Shown here: positions 25,080 to 45,269 of the stretch, in pieces | Position numbering within the stretch: position 1 is the stretch's first letter | Layout of the letters: each line of letters begins with the position of its first letter | Assembly: GCA_003260075.1 (NCBI GenBank) | Contig: QLIY01000027.1 | Location: 216,798-280,797 of the forward strand | DNA: 64,000 nt | Direction of reading: 5' to 3' | DNA from: Phallusia mammillata | Taxonomy: Eukaryota > Chordata > Ascidiacea > Phlebobranchia > Ascidiidae | Notes under the pieces: generated by a model | Databases searched by the model: none | What the model saw: only the letters and a program-made list of their open reading frames with translations | What the model was told of the DNA's origin: nothing | Position numbers and translations under genes: made by a program

Positions 25080-26930
25080 CTAAAACTACTTTAGTGTATT
25101 TTCACATTTGAAATACCTTGCCCATAATTTTTCCTTCACTTCTAAGGTTTAAAACCATATCAATATGTATTGTATAGTTTCAATAGAGTTTGCAGGGAAG
25201 CCATCTTTTTCTTTTATACTTCTTTCTTCATTTTTGTAACAAAGTATTAATACTTATTTTTACTTCTTCTCTCAGCTGCATACCTTAATCATTGTTTGGG
25301 TGTTTTTTTCTTTGGTTTGTCAAAAGCATCATGAACATCGTGGAATAGTGTAACATTATAATGATTCCATTTTATCCCCTCAAATATCGAAGGTTAAAGA
25401 TTTTTTTCCAACAAAATTTACCTTCAACGTTATTTGTAATAAATCTTCCCAATTACAATGTATATTGCTGATTACATTTTCTTACCTTTTTACCCTGTAC
25501 ACAAATTTATTGCATGTGACTTAAAGTCAAAATATTGTTGTTGGAGTGTGAAATAATTGGTCATTTTTTCAATTTTTACAATGGCGCTTTAACATGTTAA
25601 CTATTGCTTCTTTCGGGTGCTAATTAAAGTGTTTATTACATGGTGACATAAATCAATAACAATTTTTCTGCACCTCTTTATGGTAGCTACAATGGTTTCG
25701 TGTTATTATTCGTAACTGTAGCTTTGAACGCTTTTCTAATTGGAATGTCACAAAAAGGAGTCCGCGGGGTAAAATTACTTGTGACCTGTTTAAGTTGTGG
25801 AAAATTGTAGATCTATACTGCGTTGCATTTTCTCCCAATTGACGAAAAGACAAGACTCATAAAATGCATCGTTTGCAAAAGTAAATGTGCAACGTTCTCA
25901 CATTATATGTTCTATCTTGTGTGTTACCGATGTATATTTGGTTTTAGTACCACTGATGTAGTTCTTAAACTATGCTCTAAATATAGTCTCACAAGTTAAC
26001 AGTGTATGGCTTATATCACAATCAAGACTCACTTGATATTGACAAAACCGAATTATCCCCGCCATCACTGCTTATCTCCGAAATATAAAGATTTTGGTCC
26101 TAAATGCATTTTCCGTCTCGTAGTCGTAATAGAATTTTTTTCCAGTTAATCTTAATGAACTCTGAACCGATTTGTATTAAAAAAAATTGTATTGCAACAT
26201 GGAACCTACTCTGTTGCAACAAATTTGGACATTCCTGTATTTTACCAAACCAAAGTCAAAACGTGATCACCTAGCGGCAAAATAACTTTGCAAAATAGGC
26301 TACATGTGTAAAACAAACGTGTTGATGGGTTGACAAGTGATAACAGTTTTTCAATAGCTTTTAAACGCTATGAGGTGACAAATGTCGTAATCTTTTGCAC
26401 GGCTTATGTAATGGCTGTTTAAACGTCTTTATTGTCTGTGTTTACTTTGAAATGCGCGTATCTAACGACCCACTTTTCAAAATAGAATCATGATTGTTGC
26501 TTCTTCCACGGGGATTTTAAACAAGGCGGTGTCTGTATAACCACCTTCTAAGTTATTTCAGACTAATTAGGTGTAACGCATATTTGCATTAGGTTTATTT
26601 ATTTGTACAACACATAGGAAAGATATATTTGTGTTAAGTAAAAACACAACATTATAAACTTGATATCCCTTCCATTCGCCAAGGAAATAAGGACATGTCA
26701 TCAAAAACAACGTATTCTGCTATCACTTATCGTACTTTTGGCATTTCACACGCTTAGATGAATCCATCGACTCATATCCGCATGTAAGTAGTTTAATTTG
26801 ATCGGGCAAGTGCACGAAAATATACCAAAAGTTTGTTTTACATTGCTGTACATGTGGCTTCTCATGTTTAAACTTACACAACACCGACGTATCTCAAAAT
26901 GGCGTTTTAATATTTCGATATTTCGTGTCC
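25080..26930. other. Intergenic interval between convergent genes
   Basis: Both neighbours end here (Shisa-like gene on +, CUB gene on -). No coding sequence or clear repeat recognised. Confidence 0.45.
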
Positions 26931-26937
26931 TGCAAGC

Positions 26938-29900
26938 TCACCTACGTGACTTCTTTTTGTGTGAGCGCTTTTTCTTGCCTGAAGCGGAACTGCGTTTTGT
27001 TCGGCGTTTTGGCTGTTCTCCTGAGCGGTGGTCAGAATTGTGTTGAAGAGTTGCGGCCCTTTGCATGAAATTAATATCGTTGTGGTAATTTCCTTGATAC
27101 GGCATCGTGTGATATCCGTTGAAACTGGCTTGAACCGGGTGCTGTGGTACAGCTTGGACTGCTTGCAACTGGGCAGGATTAAAATACACCCCAGAAGCTG
27201 GATCGTATAGCATCATCTGATTAGAAGATGCTTGCTGCAATGTGTCGTGTATTTTTGTGGGTTTCTTTTTACCATTTTCGATTGATTTTGACCCATACTG
27301 GCCACTTTGTCCCTGTAAATGACTGTAGAGCGGCAAGGAATGGTCTTGGGTCATAAGGCCCAATTGGGGGGCAAGACTTGCGTATTCCGGAGGGCTCATC
27401 TGTTTGTTGGATGCCGGGTACGGTTGTGGTGTTTCGATTCGTACGGGGTGATCCATGTTTTGGTTTTCTTGCTCATAAACTTGGGCTGCCAGGCTCTTGG
27501 GTTCTAACGAATGAATTTAAGGTTCAAATAACATGCAATTGGTAAAGTTGTAGGCAGCTGACATAAATATCAAGTTAGTACAAATTCAACATTTTTGTAA
27601 GAAATCTTAAGGAAACAGATTCATTCCTACCTATTTCTGCTTTGGACTGAAGGTTCGACTTTGCTTTTTTGCGACATACTTGACGAAGTTTGAATATAAT
27701 TAGGATTATGAGAGCAAGCAATACAAGTCCGCCCACACTAATACCAACAATTACTTCCAATGGAAGCAAAAGGGATGTTGTTTCTTCCTTCTTCTTTTTG
27801 TTTCTGTTGTAATCTAAAAAGAGAATGTCAATGTTATAAATAAACTAAAAAAATACGTTAAGTTTTCTGTACATAAACCCTAGGCTATTAATTGCAGTCC
27901 AGAAATATGAATGGCATTGTGTAGAAATAAAGCTGGTCTTCTAAGGCAAATATATAATGATGGTAGCTGATTTGAATACACATCACAAAACTCTCTGGTT
28001 GCTAAGTGTGCTTATGATTTAACCCCAGACCACAACCTCTACACCAGGGGTCGACAACCTTTTCCTATACTGCGGACCGTTTTTAAAACTGAAATTTTAT
28101 CGCGGATCGGCCTTTAAAAATCCGCAAATATTTAGCAATGAAAACGCATAAATTAGTTTATCATCCCCGGGATACATGGGCAAAATGTTTTAAATGTAAC
28201 CTGAAAAATTATACGGCCCGGTAACGAACTTGTCGCAGCCCGGCGATTGCCGACCACTGTTCTAAACAACATGCGTTTTGTTTAGTCAATAGTATATAGT
28301 CCTACTTTTCAAGTTGTAGTTATTGTTGTTGTTGTTTTGTTTCGGTCCATAATGGATTGGTCTTCTTGGCCGATTCGGTTGTGGCGGTCGTAGTGGATCT
28401 GGAAAGGTTGTTTTGCACATTAGCCTACCGAACTCAGCAGTTTTAACCTAATGACAAAATCCAGATGTTTCGCGACGAGCACAACGCTAGGCATGTACAT
28501 GTAATTTATCAACGGTGTTTGCTGTCAAATTGAAAATTTCGTCTTGACATTGCAAAACGAGTTATACCTAAAGTAAACGTATTTTGGGGATTTGGTGTGC
28601 GCACAATTTTACCTAAGGGTATTTTCGTGCCGATAAAACATTGATAAAAAAGACAAAATTGCCGTTGCGATAAGACCACAAGGCATTAAATTACACTTAA
28701 CCATCGCAATCTACTTACTTGTTCCTGCCTTTGTGTTGGCAACGTTTCTCCTGCCTGATGATGGTCTTGTTGGTGTGATTGGTCTTCTCGGTACAACCCT
28801 ACATATTTGCAGAAATGTTATTGTATACTACAGTTATACTTTGCTTTACAGTTTAAGTTTTTATACCTGGCGACTTTTTTGCAATCATGCTCGTCACTGG
28901 GTTTTTGTTCTCCATTTTTTTGTGGACAGTTATTTTATTTTTAAGACAATTTTACCTCGTAATGAATTAAGACAACTCATATCACCTTTAGCTGCATGCA
29001 AATAAAAATGTTTACTTCTAAAAATGTCTACCTTTGTTTCTAATCGCATAGCCACACACATTCTGCAAACGCATTAGCTGCTCCGAATGACTGCATAATT
29101 ACCAGTTTTGGTTAGAATATTAAAACTTGGTTTGCTTTGTCTACTTTACAAATTAGAAATAAATCAAACGACGGGTAGCACATGTATATACCAACCTACA
29201 TACACATTGATCGTTACCAAAATTCGTTATTTCACACCTTTTTTACCTTGTTGCCGCTGGCGCTTGGCCGGTCGGGCCAAATTGGGAAATTGCATTTTGC
29301 AGTTGGTTTCCGACGAGAAACATATCTTTGCCGTTCCTCCAGTTTGGTGGGCGAACTGCAAAATAAGATTTACCGATGATCTAACCCTCGTAACTTCGAA
29401 AACTGCATTATTTGAGGTTTCTTAAACTTGTCACTTACGTTCAACACTAGGTGTCTCGTCGCTTTCAGTAAATTCCATACGGAAACCTCGATAGTTTTCA
29501 GTTGACTTAGAGCTTTTGACTTCCAATTGCACCACCACAAGATTGTCAGGCGAAACTATGGATTGCAATCCAGTGTTTCCACAAAACGGTCCCATCTTGT
29601 ATTTAAGCGAGGATAAAACCATTACAAATTGTTCCACACATTCACCACCATCGTTGGGACCGATCAAATAAAAATCACGAAAGTCAATACGGACCCGTTT
29701 CCCGGGCTTGCTTTGAATCCTGTGATAAAATGATAAGGTACAGTGTGATATATGATTGTCAAAAAAACGGCCACTTACGTCCACGTGCATTGCCGATGTG
29801 ATGGAAGACCATGTGGGTAACCGGGAGTGATGATTGCTTGTATATACTGGTTGGCGATCAATGATGTCTGCTGGCAACCGTTTGATGGTTGATCCGGATC

Positions 29901-30448
29901 TGTGGAGCAGCATTTATCCGCGTCTGCAAAGAAAAACCGTTCAGAACCTAAAGCTAAAATGGTGGCGGTGCTGGTGTGTACTGCATGGATAGCTGAGAAA
30001 AAATGCTATTATGTAGGTAATCCTCCAAAAAATTGAATTCAATCCAAAAACAACTCGTGGAAATTAAGATTGTTTTTGCACAATGGGCTACAATTGCTGG
30101 TCGTAATTTCAATTTTGCACAAATTCATCAATAAATGCTTTTGCTTCTTTTTGAACAGAAACCGTTTTTTAAAAAAAGCTTGTTTGTTGACAATGACTTA
30201 AGTGCCACTCGCATTTAAACAAATACATTTAAAACTGAAACTTATACATAAAGGCAACTACATAACAAATTCAAAAAACATTTGGGCACTACTAAAATAA
30301 TTATGATTCCATTGTATAGCAATTAATTGACTTGGCACCCACCTTGCCAATGTTCTTTCCAGATATGAGATAGCGATCCAGCATGAACGACACACACGTT
30401 TAAAAAGAATGTGAGAGTTAAAACCAAATAGATCATTGTTAAAGTCAT
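26938..30448 (-). CDS. CUB-domain type I membrane protein
   Basis: Five minus-strand exons (30343-30448, 29779-29923, 29439-29719, 27631-27813, 26938-27503) join in phase to 1281 nt, 426 residues. Order: signal peptide (MTLTMIYLVLTLTFFLNVCV, cleavage about residue 23); one CUB domain (about 50-170) with AIITPGYPHGLPSHRQCTWT, then RVRIDFRDFYLIGP and the GEC...PFC cysteines and a C-terminal YRGFRMEF strand; a short Lys/Glu-rich stem; a transmembrane helix (about 196-218, VIVGISVGGLVLLALIILII); a cytosolic tail of about 200 residues rich in Gln, Pro and Tyr, ending in a highly basic stretch (KKKRSHKKKSRR). CUB domains bind proteins or glycans outside the cell. The basic tail end could bind membrane lipid or act in the nucleus after cleavage, but this is speculation. 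I cannot match it to a named family: NETO and neuropilins have more extracellular domains. The first exon has an acceptor at 30497, upstream of the ATG. Confidence 0.8.
28045..28259. mobile_element. 215-bp hAT-like MITE
   Basis: Ends caggggtcgacaacc and gattgccgaccactg, with flanks ctctacac and ttctaaac (6 of 8 matching). Subterminal gcggaccg/cggcccgg words are typical of this group. It lies in the intron between CUB-gene exons 3 and 4. Confidence 0.8.
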
Positions 30449-30499
30449 TCTATTTGTCTTTGTGCATTTAAACGCACAGTGCTTTCTGCCTATGCTCTG

Positions 30500-31800
30500 A
30501 AAAATATGTATTGTAATTCAGTCTGAAGATAACTTCAAACTCTTTAAAAGACATGAATTTTGTAAACCTTTTGCTACTCTTGTAACTTTAAATGTATATA
30601 TTTTTTAAATAAACCAGTATTTTTAAGTGTCGCTAAGCCAAAATCTTGTATTGCTTGATGATCTGCAACGTGATCTATCCAACGCCAACTATAACTATTT
30701 TCCTCGTACCTTGTTTAGACAATAACTTGGCAAGTCGTAAAGTTTCTCAGCACCTATAATTATTATGTAACAATAATAATTATTGTGTAACAATAAACAC
30801 AGCATTTTTTAAAATTTTACAACACATAAATATATTTTCCTTTGCCCAAAACAGCCATTGCGACAATTCGAAGCGGTTTGGTCAAACTCGTTCTGCATGT
30901 TGGGTAGCCTGGGGGCACAAACAACACGTAGATCACGCAAAATGACCGCAATCTTCAAATCAAATTCACGTGGAATTGGGACGTAAAGTGAAGGTCAAGT
31001 GAAACGACTGTATATTGGTAAATCCCTTTGTTCCTTACATTTTGTATCATAGAATATTTTATATTTAAGTTGAACATATTTTTAAGGCTGTTTCAACACA
31101 ACGACATTTTGTGTTTTGTATTTATTTTTTGAACATATTGTTTCACTCGGCCTGAAATACATAGTTTACCATCTCATCCGCACGTATTCATTTTGTTTTC
31201 ATTTTAAGCTTTGTTTTGTGTTGAATATTCGCAAGTGACGTTTGACACGGGTTGGTTGGCAACCGTTTGAATAAAAAGCGAAATTTGAAAATATGTCTAA
31301 CCAGCAGCACACGGATATCAAAACAACCTTACTTTAGCGGTAGAGCTACTATAACGTACAAAATTTGTGTGAAGTTTGAATGAAAAATAATTCTCGTCGA
31401 GTAAAGAGTGAAATGATTTGTGTATTTCACTTCATTCATTTTTTTCAATGATTCAAAGATTGATATTTATGCAAGCTCTATCTTTGAATCATTGAGTGAT
31501 ATTGAACCTTTCAGATATTCATTACCTGAACCTTTCAAACATTTATTTTTCAGTCATAGCGAAAATAGCACACAGATTTAATATTATGTCACTTTACTGG
31601 AAAAATCAATCACGAAAGCACTTTAAACTACAGCTGAAAGAGCATGCAGTACATGTACTCAACATAAAACTTTTAAATTCAAACATGAAAGTTTAAAGTT
31701 TAAAATTGTTTCAAAATCAAAAAGGGGAAAGTTGTACCATACACCTAAAAAGATGCAAGCAATTTTTGAAGGAAATAAATTCCAACCAACATAGAAGTGT
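30500..31800. other. Intergenic interval
   Basis: No gene recognised. It contains the perfect hairpin at 31445-31495 and short A/T-rich repeats near 30764-30795. Confidence 0.45.
31445..31495. repeat. Perfect 16-bp-arm hairpin
   Basis: Arms tcaatgattcaaagat and atctttgaatcattga are exact reverse complements around a 19-base loop. The size is like a pre-miRNA, but the stem is shorter than usual. A remnant of a foldback element is equally possible. Confidence 0.6.
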
Positions 31801-31803
31801 TGT

Positions 31804-32341
31804 TCAAAAGTAAGCCCTAGAGTGGCCCATATTGTGGTTCAGTGGCAATGGGTTAAGGTTGATCCAGTTAGATTCATCGGCTGGTTTTCCTTTTGCTTTA
31901 TCCCACTGAATCCGGTCTGCAAAATGTAATGTTTATGACACATTTAATACCTTTGTCTTTTTTGATGATAAAATGCTAGCAACTTGTTGCAATATGAAAG
32001 TCAACTCACCTTTTGAAACTGGACAACCACGCATAGAGATATTCGCTATCTTTCCCTCCTTTCATAGTTAATGGCGGAAGATGCCTTGGCTAGAACATTG
32101 TTGTAGTCATATATTCTGTAAAATGGTATATTTTTTACCCACTGTTACCTGGGTTTGCTCAGTATTTCTCACCAGTTAATAGGTTCAGATAAGTTTTATG
32201 ACACCATGAAGCTTACAAATTAAAGTATAGCTCTGCGTTTTGTTAAAATCATCTTACCTGGCATCAATATCCCGACTTTTTGTCGATCATGTTTTGTCTA
32301 TCGATAAGTTCCGCAACTTGAAGTGGTGAAACATTTGCCAT
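31804..32341 (-). pseudogene. Small three-exon gene with conflicting frames
   Basis: Three segments with good splice signals (32258-32341, 32010-32115, 31804-31916). The first opens MANVSPLQVAELIDRQNMID. The second contains IYDYNNVLAKASSAINYE. The third encodes RIQWDKAKGKPADESNWINL, then NPLPLNHNMGHSRAYF and a stop. Exons 1 and 2 join well only in a frame that needs one A removed from AAAAA near 32274. Exon 2 hits a stop unless another shift occurs in the AAAGGAGGGAAAG stretch near 32060. So this is either a recent pseudogene, a gene with uncorrected homopolymer errors, or an exon structure I have mis-read. I do not recognise the family. Confidence 0.45.
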
Positions 32342-32682
32342 GGACTAATTATCCGTTTCGATAAAAATCACAAAACCAAACTTGCCTACATGTTGCCTAG
32401 TTGCTAATGCTATAAAATAGATATTCAAAATAATTCTTGATCAATCTGTATGTTGTTACGTCTACATTTATTACATTTTTCGTCTAGAAAATATTTTATT
32501 CATCTATAAACTAACAAACTTATCAGTAAGCGATATATACCCTGGCATCCTGGTCCTGGCCTTTACTTACCGGTTTCTAACAGCGTTTTGTTCAAGTATA
32601 GTTTCAAACTCCCGCCTTCCCAAACCAGTCGAATATAGCGAAAAAATAAATTAAATTACCGCCCGACCGTCAATATCTAATG

Positions 32683-33160
32683 CAGTGGTTCCCAACCTGG
32701 GGTTCGCGGACCCCCAAGGGGTCCGTGAGATGGTTTCAGGGGGTCCGTGGAGGCAAACATTTGTAGCAGTATTAACAACAGTACAATATTTTTAAGTTCC
32801 CAAACCGTTTTTACAATCCTGTATATAAGTGCAAACTGTTTATCAAACCCTTGGATTAGGAAAACTTGTGATTGTTACCTCCATTGTGACATCACAACAG
32901 ACATTAACAATATAATTCTTAGTGCTTTGTTTTAAGTATTGTACACTAGAAAATTTATCCCTTTTAGTGCATTGACTGCTACACTACAGTAACTTTATTG
33001 AGATTAAAGGACTTTGAAGGTTGAATAAAATTCTGCCCCCAAAAAACGTATAATAACGTAAAATGTAGGAAACGAAAATAGACTAAATTACGTTGGGGGT
33101 CCGCGGACCGATAAAGTTTATAAAAGGGGTCCGTGACTACAAAAAGGTTGGGAACCACTG
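32683..33160. mobile_element. 478-bp hAT-like element
   Basis: Left end cagtggttcccaacctgggg, right end aaaaggttgggaaccactg. Perfect 8-bp target duplication atctaatg at 32675-32682 and 33161-33168. Subterminal ggggtccgtg and ggtccgcgg motifs occur at both ends. No transposase frame. Confidence 0.94.
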
Positions 33161-33169
33161 ATCTAATGG

Positions 33170-34330
33170 GATCGCTGCATTTGACATGCGAAACGCCGAA
33201 CCAGTGGCGCGGAAATTGCGAACAATAGCAGATGTCTCAAGGGAGTTACGTTTGCCGCGGTTCAATGTTTACTTCACTCACGGTAACAGCAAATCATACA
33301 AAATCCCCTTCAATCGTTTGAAAGGTTCACGAAAATGAATGAAGTTTTTTTAGAGTGTATACGTTCTTATAAGAACTCACAGTAGCCAGGTTTTTACGCT
33401 AGGTGACGCAACGAAGCATAGGCGTTTACAGTGAAAATAATTTGCTGAATCAGCGAACACCTGCAAATTGCAGACTAAGCAATTAGTGTCCCCGTAAAGT
33501 CTATGCTGTGGCCCGTTTTTAAAGCTGTGGCCAAAACCAAGAAAAAAAGGAAAGAGGAGACGACAATGAGTCATAGTTTTTCTGTCGCTACTGATTGGTC
33601 AATATCTTAATATTAGGAGCAAACAGTAAATAACGGCTAGAATAATTACCGAAACGTACACAAAATACCACAGAGCTAGAAACGTTTCTGCTGTCACATA
33701 GAAATATTATAAACTTTTTAAATGACCTCTGTGGCTAGTTTTGTCCATTTTTTCTGTGACGGACTATTGTGGACTTTGCTATATTTACCTTTGTTAAATT
33801 TGCTGAATAGGCAAACCGATAAAAAGGAAAAAAATGTAGGACAGTAAGGTTGCTATTTTCTAGTGTCGTTTTGTCGTGTCAGGGAGAGAACGAAGAGTGT
33901 GGAAAAACACTGCGATTTTTCTTTTATTGTGTTGTGTTAAACTTGCACGGATATACAGCCGAACTTTGATACAGGCCAATGTCAGTCATGTTTTTACAAC
34001 CCAAAGTACAGTCACTGCTGAAATACAGTTTTTCTCAATAACTGTTTTTGAAAAACGTGATTGTAGGGTTGTCATGAATGTCGCTGCCCTTTCCGAATAT
34101 AAATCGAATGTTAAAGCAAATTTTGAACTAGTACATTTAGGTCCGAAATTCACTGCAATAACAATTAACGGAGCAATGTACACTGTAGAATTATTGATGG
34201 GGTGAAAATGACATAAAGTATCCTAAGAGTATAGCTGCACGCAATGCAAAATTAAGTTGGTAATGTTTAGCGAAACAGGTTAGAAGCTCTTTTGTTTTAT
34301 ACGTCACTTGTGACATATTTTTCTTTTTTC
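33170..34330. other. Intergenic interval upstream of OvoA
   Basis: A 25-base piece at 33371-33396 (agaactcacagtagccagg) repeats part of the foldback element at 42439-42736. No gene recognised. Confidence 0.45.
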
Positions 34331-34386
34331 CAGAAGCATTTTATTCACAAAATATCATTTAAACTTTGTTGCTAGATATTTGCAAG

Positions 34387-43174
<8,788 letters not shown>

Positions 43175-43582
43175 CAATTATTTGATTTTTTTTACTTTAG
43201 GGGTGTGTGCTGTTATTGTTGTTAAATATTTGACATCAGTTAATTAGTGAAAACCCAAAGCCATTGTAACTAGTTATAAATAGTAAATACCATGTTGGTG
43301 CATGATCAATGTTACGGACAGTAGCGCTCCCCAAAAGTAAAAACCTTTCCCGCAGTTGCAACCATTGCGCCAAACGTCCATTGTTGCCTCATTACTGCCA
43401 ACCTTGTGTGCGTCCTACTTTCACGGACGGTTTCCTTTGTCTGTGGTGTATGCCTTAAATTTGCTGTGGTGGATAATTTTATGTTATATAAGTTATATTG
43501 TTCGGACTGTATTGTAATTGTGACGTTCCTAATTGTACTTGGTTTAGGTGGTCAAAAATCCGTTTTAAACCACTGATCAAAT

Positions 43583-43588
43583 AATAAA
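43583..43588 (+). terminator. OvoA polyadenylation signal candidate
   Basis: AATAAA about 410 bases after the OvoA stop codon, in AT-rich sequence. It is the first good hexamer that is not interrupted. Confidence 0.5.
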
Positions 43589-43599
43589 GTGCTTCTGAA

Positions 43600-45250
43600 A
43601 CTGACTTAATTCTTCTATAGTCAAGAGACTGTAAGGTAGAATTAGCAAAAAGGCTTGAATTCTACAATCAATAACGGAACGATGCTTTCTACCGACGTTT
43701 TAAGTTCATCGTCTTTGGGAAATAAATCAGATTTTACTGCTATTATAGCACATCAAGATGCTGTGTTTAATACCTGAACATTCACTAAATAGCCCACCTA
43801 GTCTAACCTTAGAAAACGGGACTCCAGTCTTAAGCAGTGTTTCATACAGGAACGGAACGAAATCAAATAACGTTATTCGTTCTGAGCAAATTAATTATTT
43901 TGTTCTGGACCGATATTTTCATTTCGTTCCGCTCTGACCGAAATAAATTTATAACGGTATTTTTCGGTATTTCGGTCTTAACAAAAGAACATTTCTTTGT
44001 GGTCTTTACAACTATTAAACGAAAAAAGAAAAAAAGTTGCAACACACAACAATTATTGTCGGTAGTTGTTACATCACATAACATTTTCTGTAATAAAACG
44101 TAAGCTACGTTTTGTGCATAGGTACGTTCTGAAAATCAAAAAATGCGGTTATTGCGTGTTCAAATCACGTCGGGGTCACCAAGTGTAGCGAGGTGTTTCT
44201 TCGAGGTACATCGTAATAGAATGACACAATGTAGCGAATACGCCGCATAAGACGAGAGTCAGAGAAAGAAGGCAATCTGTCTTCTGTTTCATTTATGTTA
44301 ATGACACGATGTGGGCTCACCAAACTCAACTAATGATGATAAGTGTGACAGAACACAAATTCCTACATTGCGACGACAATCATTTTTTTTTTCGGAACGG
44401 CCATTTCGGCTTATTTTCCGTCTTTTACCACTGCTTAATCGTACAGCAGAAGTGGTCGCAAACCCGTCTCCAATTGTGACCGCGGTACAACCGGAAATGT
44501 CACAAGTGTCTTTCACTTTTCAGCTCTGTCAAATCATCTGTACGTAACTGTCACAGATTTTTGTGTCATTTAACCTTTGGCCATTTATCATGTTGTCTAC
44601 AAGCGCGTCAGTTCAAGTCAAGCATAGAAGTAGTATTTTAGCATAGATAACTTGAATTAAGTTATCTATGATTTTAGCATAGATAAGTGATAACTGAATT
44701 AAGTTATCTATGATTTTAGTGAAAAAATTCCACGGTTGACTGGCACCGGCAGTTTTTTCGCATGAGTAATCACATTGTAAGCGTTTTCAAGCAAATTGTA
44801 TCGAAGCGTTCTTCTCCAGTCTGCTGCTGGTGGCAAGCGAATCAGCTGATCCTGTTACTTCAGGTCATTTGTTCACGTGTCAGCGTAGTAAGTGGTCGAA
44901 CTATTTTGTTGTGTCTGCAACATCATGTTGTGATCAAGTGTTTTCTTTGACATTATCCAAGTTGTTTAGTTTGTTTGACGAAGTAATTAGTTTGCATTTT
45001 GAAAAGAGGTTATTTTTTTTGCAGCAACATCTAGAAAAATTACCAGTCAACTCAGATTAACTGCAAATTTGATGCTTTTCAACCGATTGTTAAAACAACT
45101 GTTGATCTGTGGGCTATAGCTATAGTTGTTTATATTGAAGACCAGCTACATTTAGTGTAACATTTTGAATTCAATTTGTCCATTTGTCGTTGGGTTGCGA
45201 ATTGCGATCTCACTAGATGTTTTTCTGAGATTTACTAACTTTCCTTTGCT
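43600..45250. other. Intergenic interval between OvoA and ACLY
   Basis: No coding exon recognised. It contains ggaacgg/cggaacg-rich words near 43850-44000 and 44393-44420 that may be degraded elements, and the palindromic stretch at 44642-44712. Confidence 0.45.
44642..44712. repeat. Double palindrome agataact/agttatct
   Basis: A perfect 12-bp-arm palindrome (catagataactt ... aagttatctatg, 44642-44670) is followed by a second, interrupted copy (44678-44712). Together they form an imperfect tandem of inverted repeats. Cruciform-prone sequence or a MITE remnant. Confidence 0.6.
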
Positions 45251-45269
45251 GGTTTTAGGGTTAATAACC

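Noticed and set aside
33876-34205. 109-codon open frame upstream of OvoA
   Set aside because: It begins without ATG, has no recognisable domain or splice context, and its codon content looks random.
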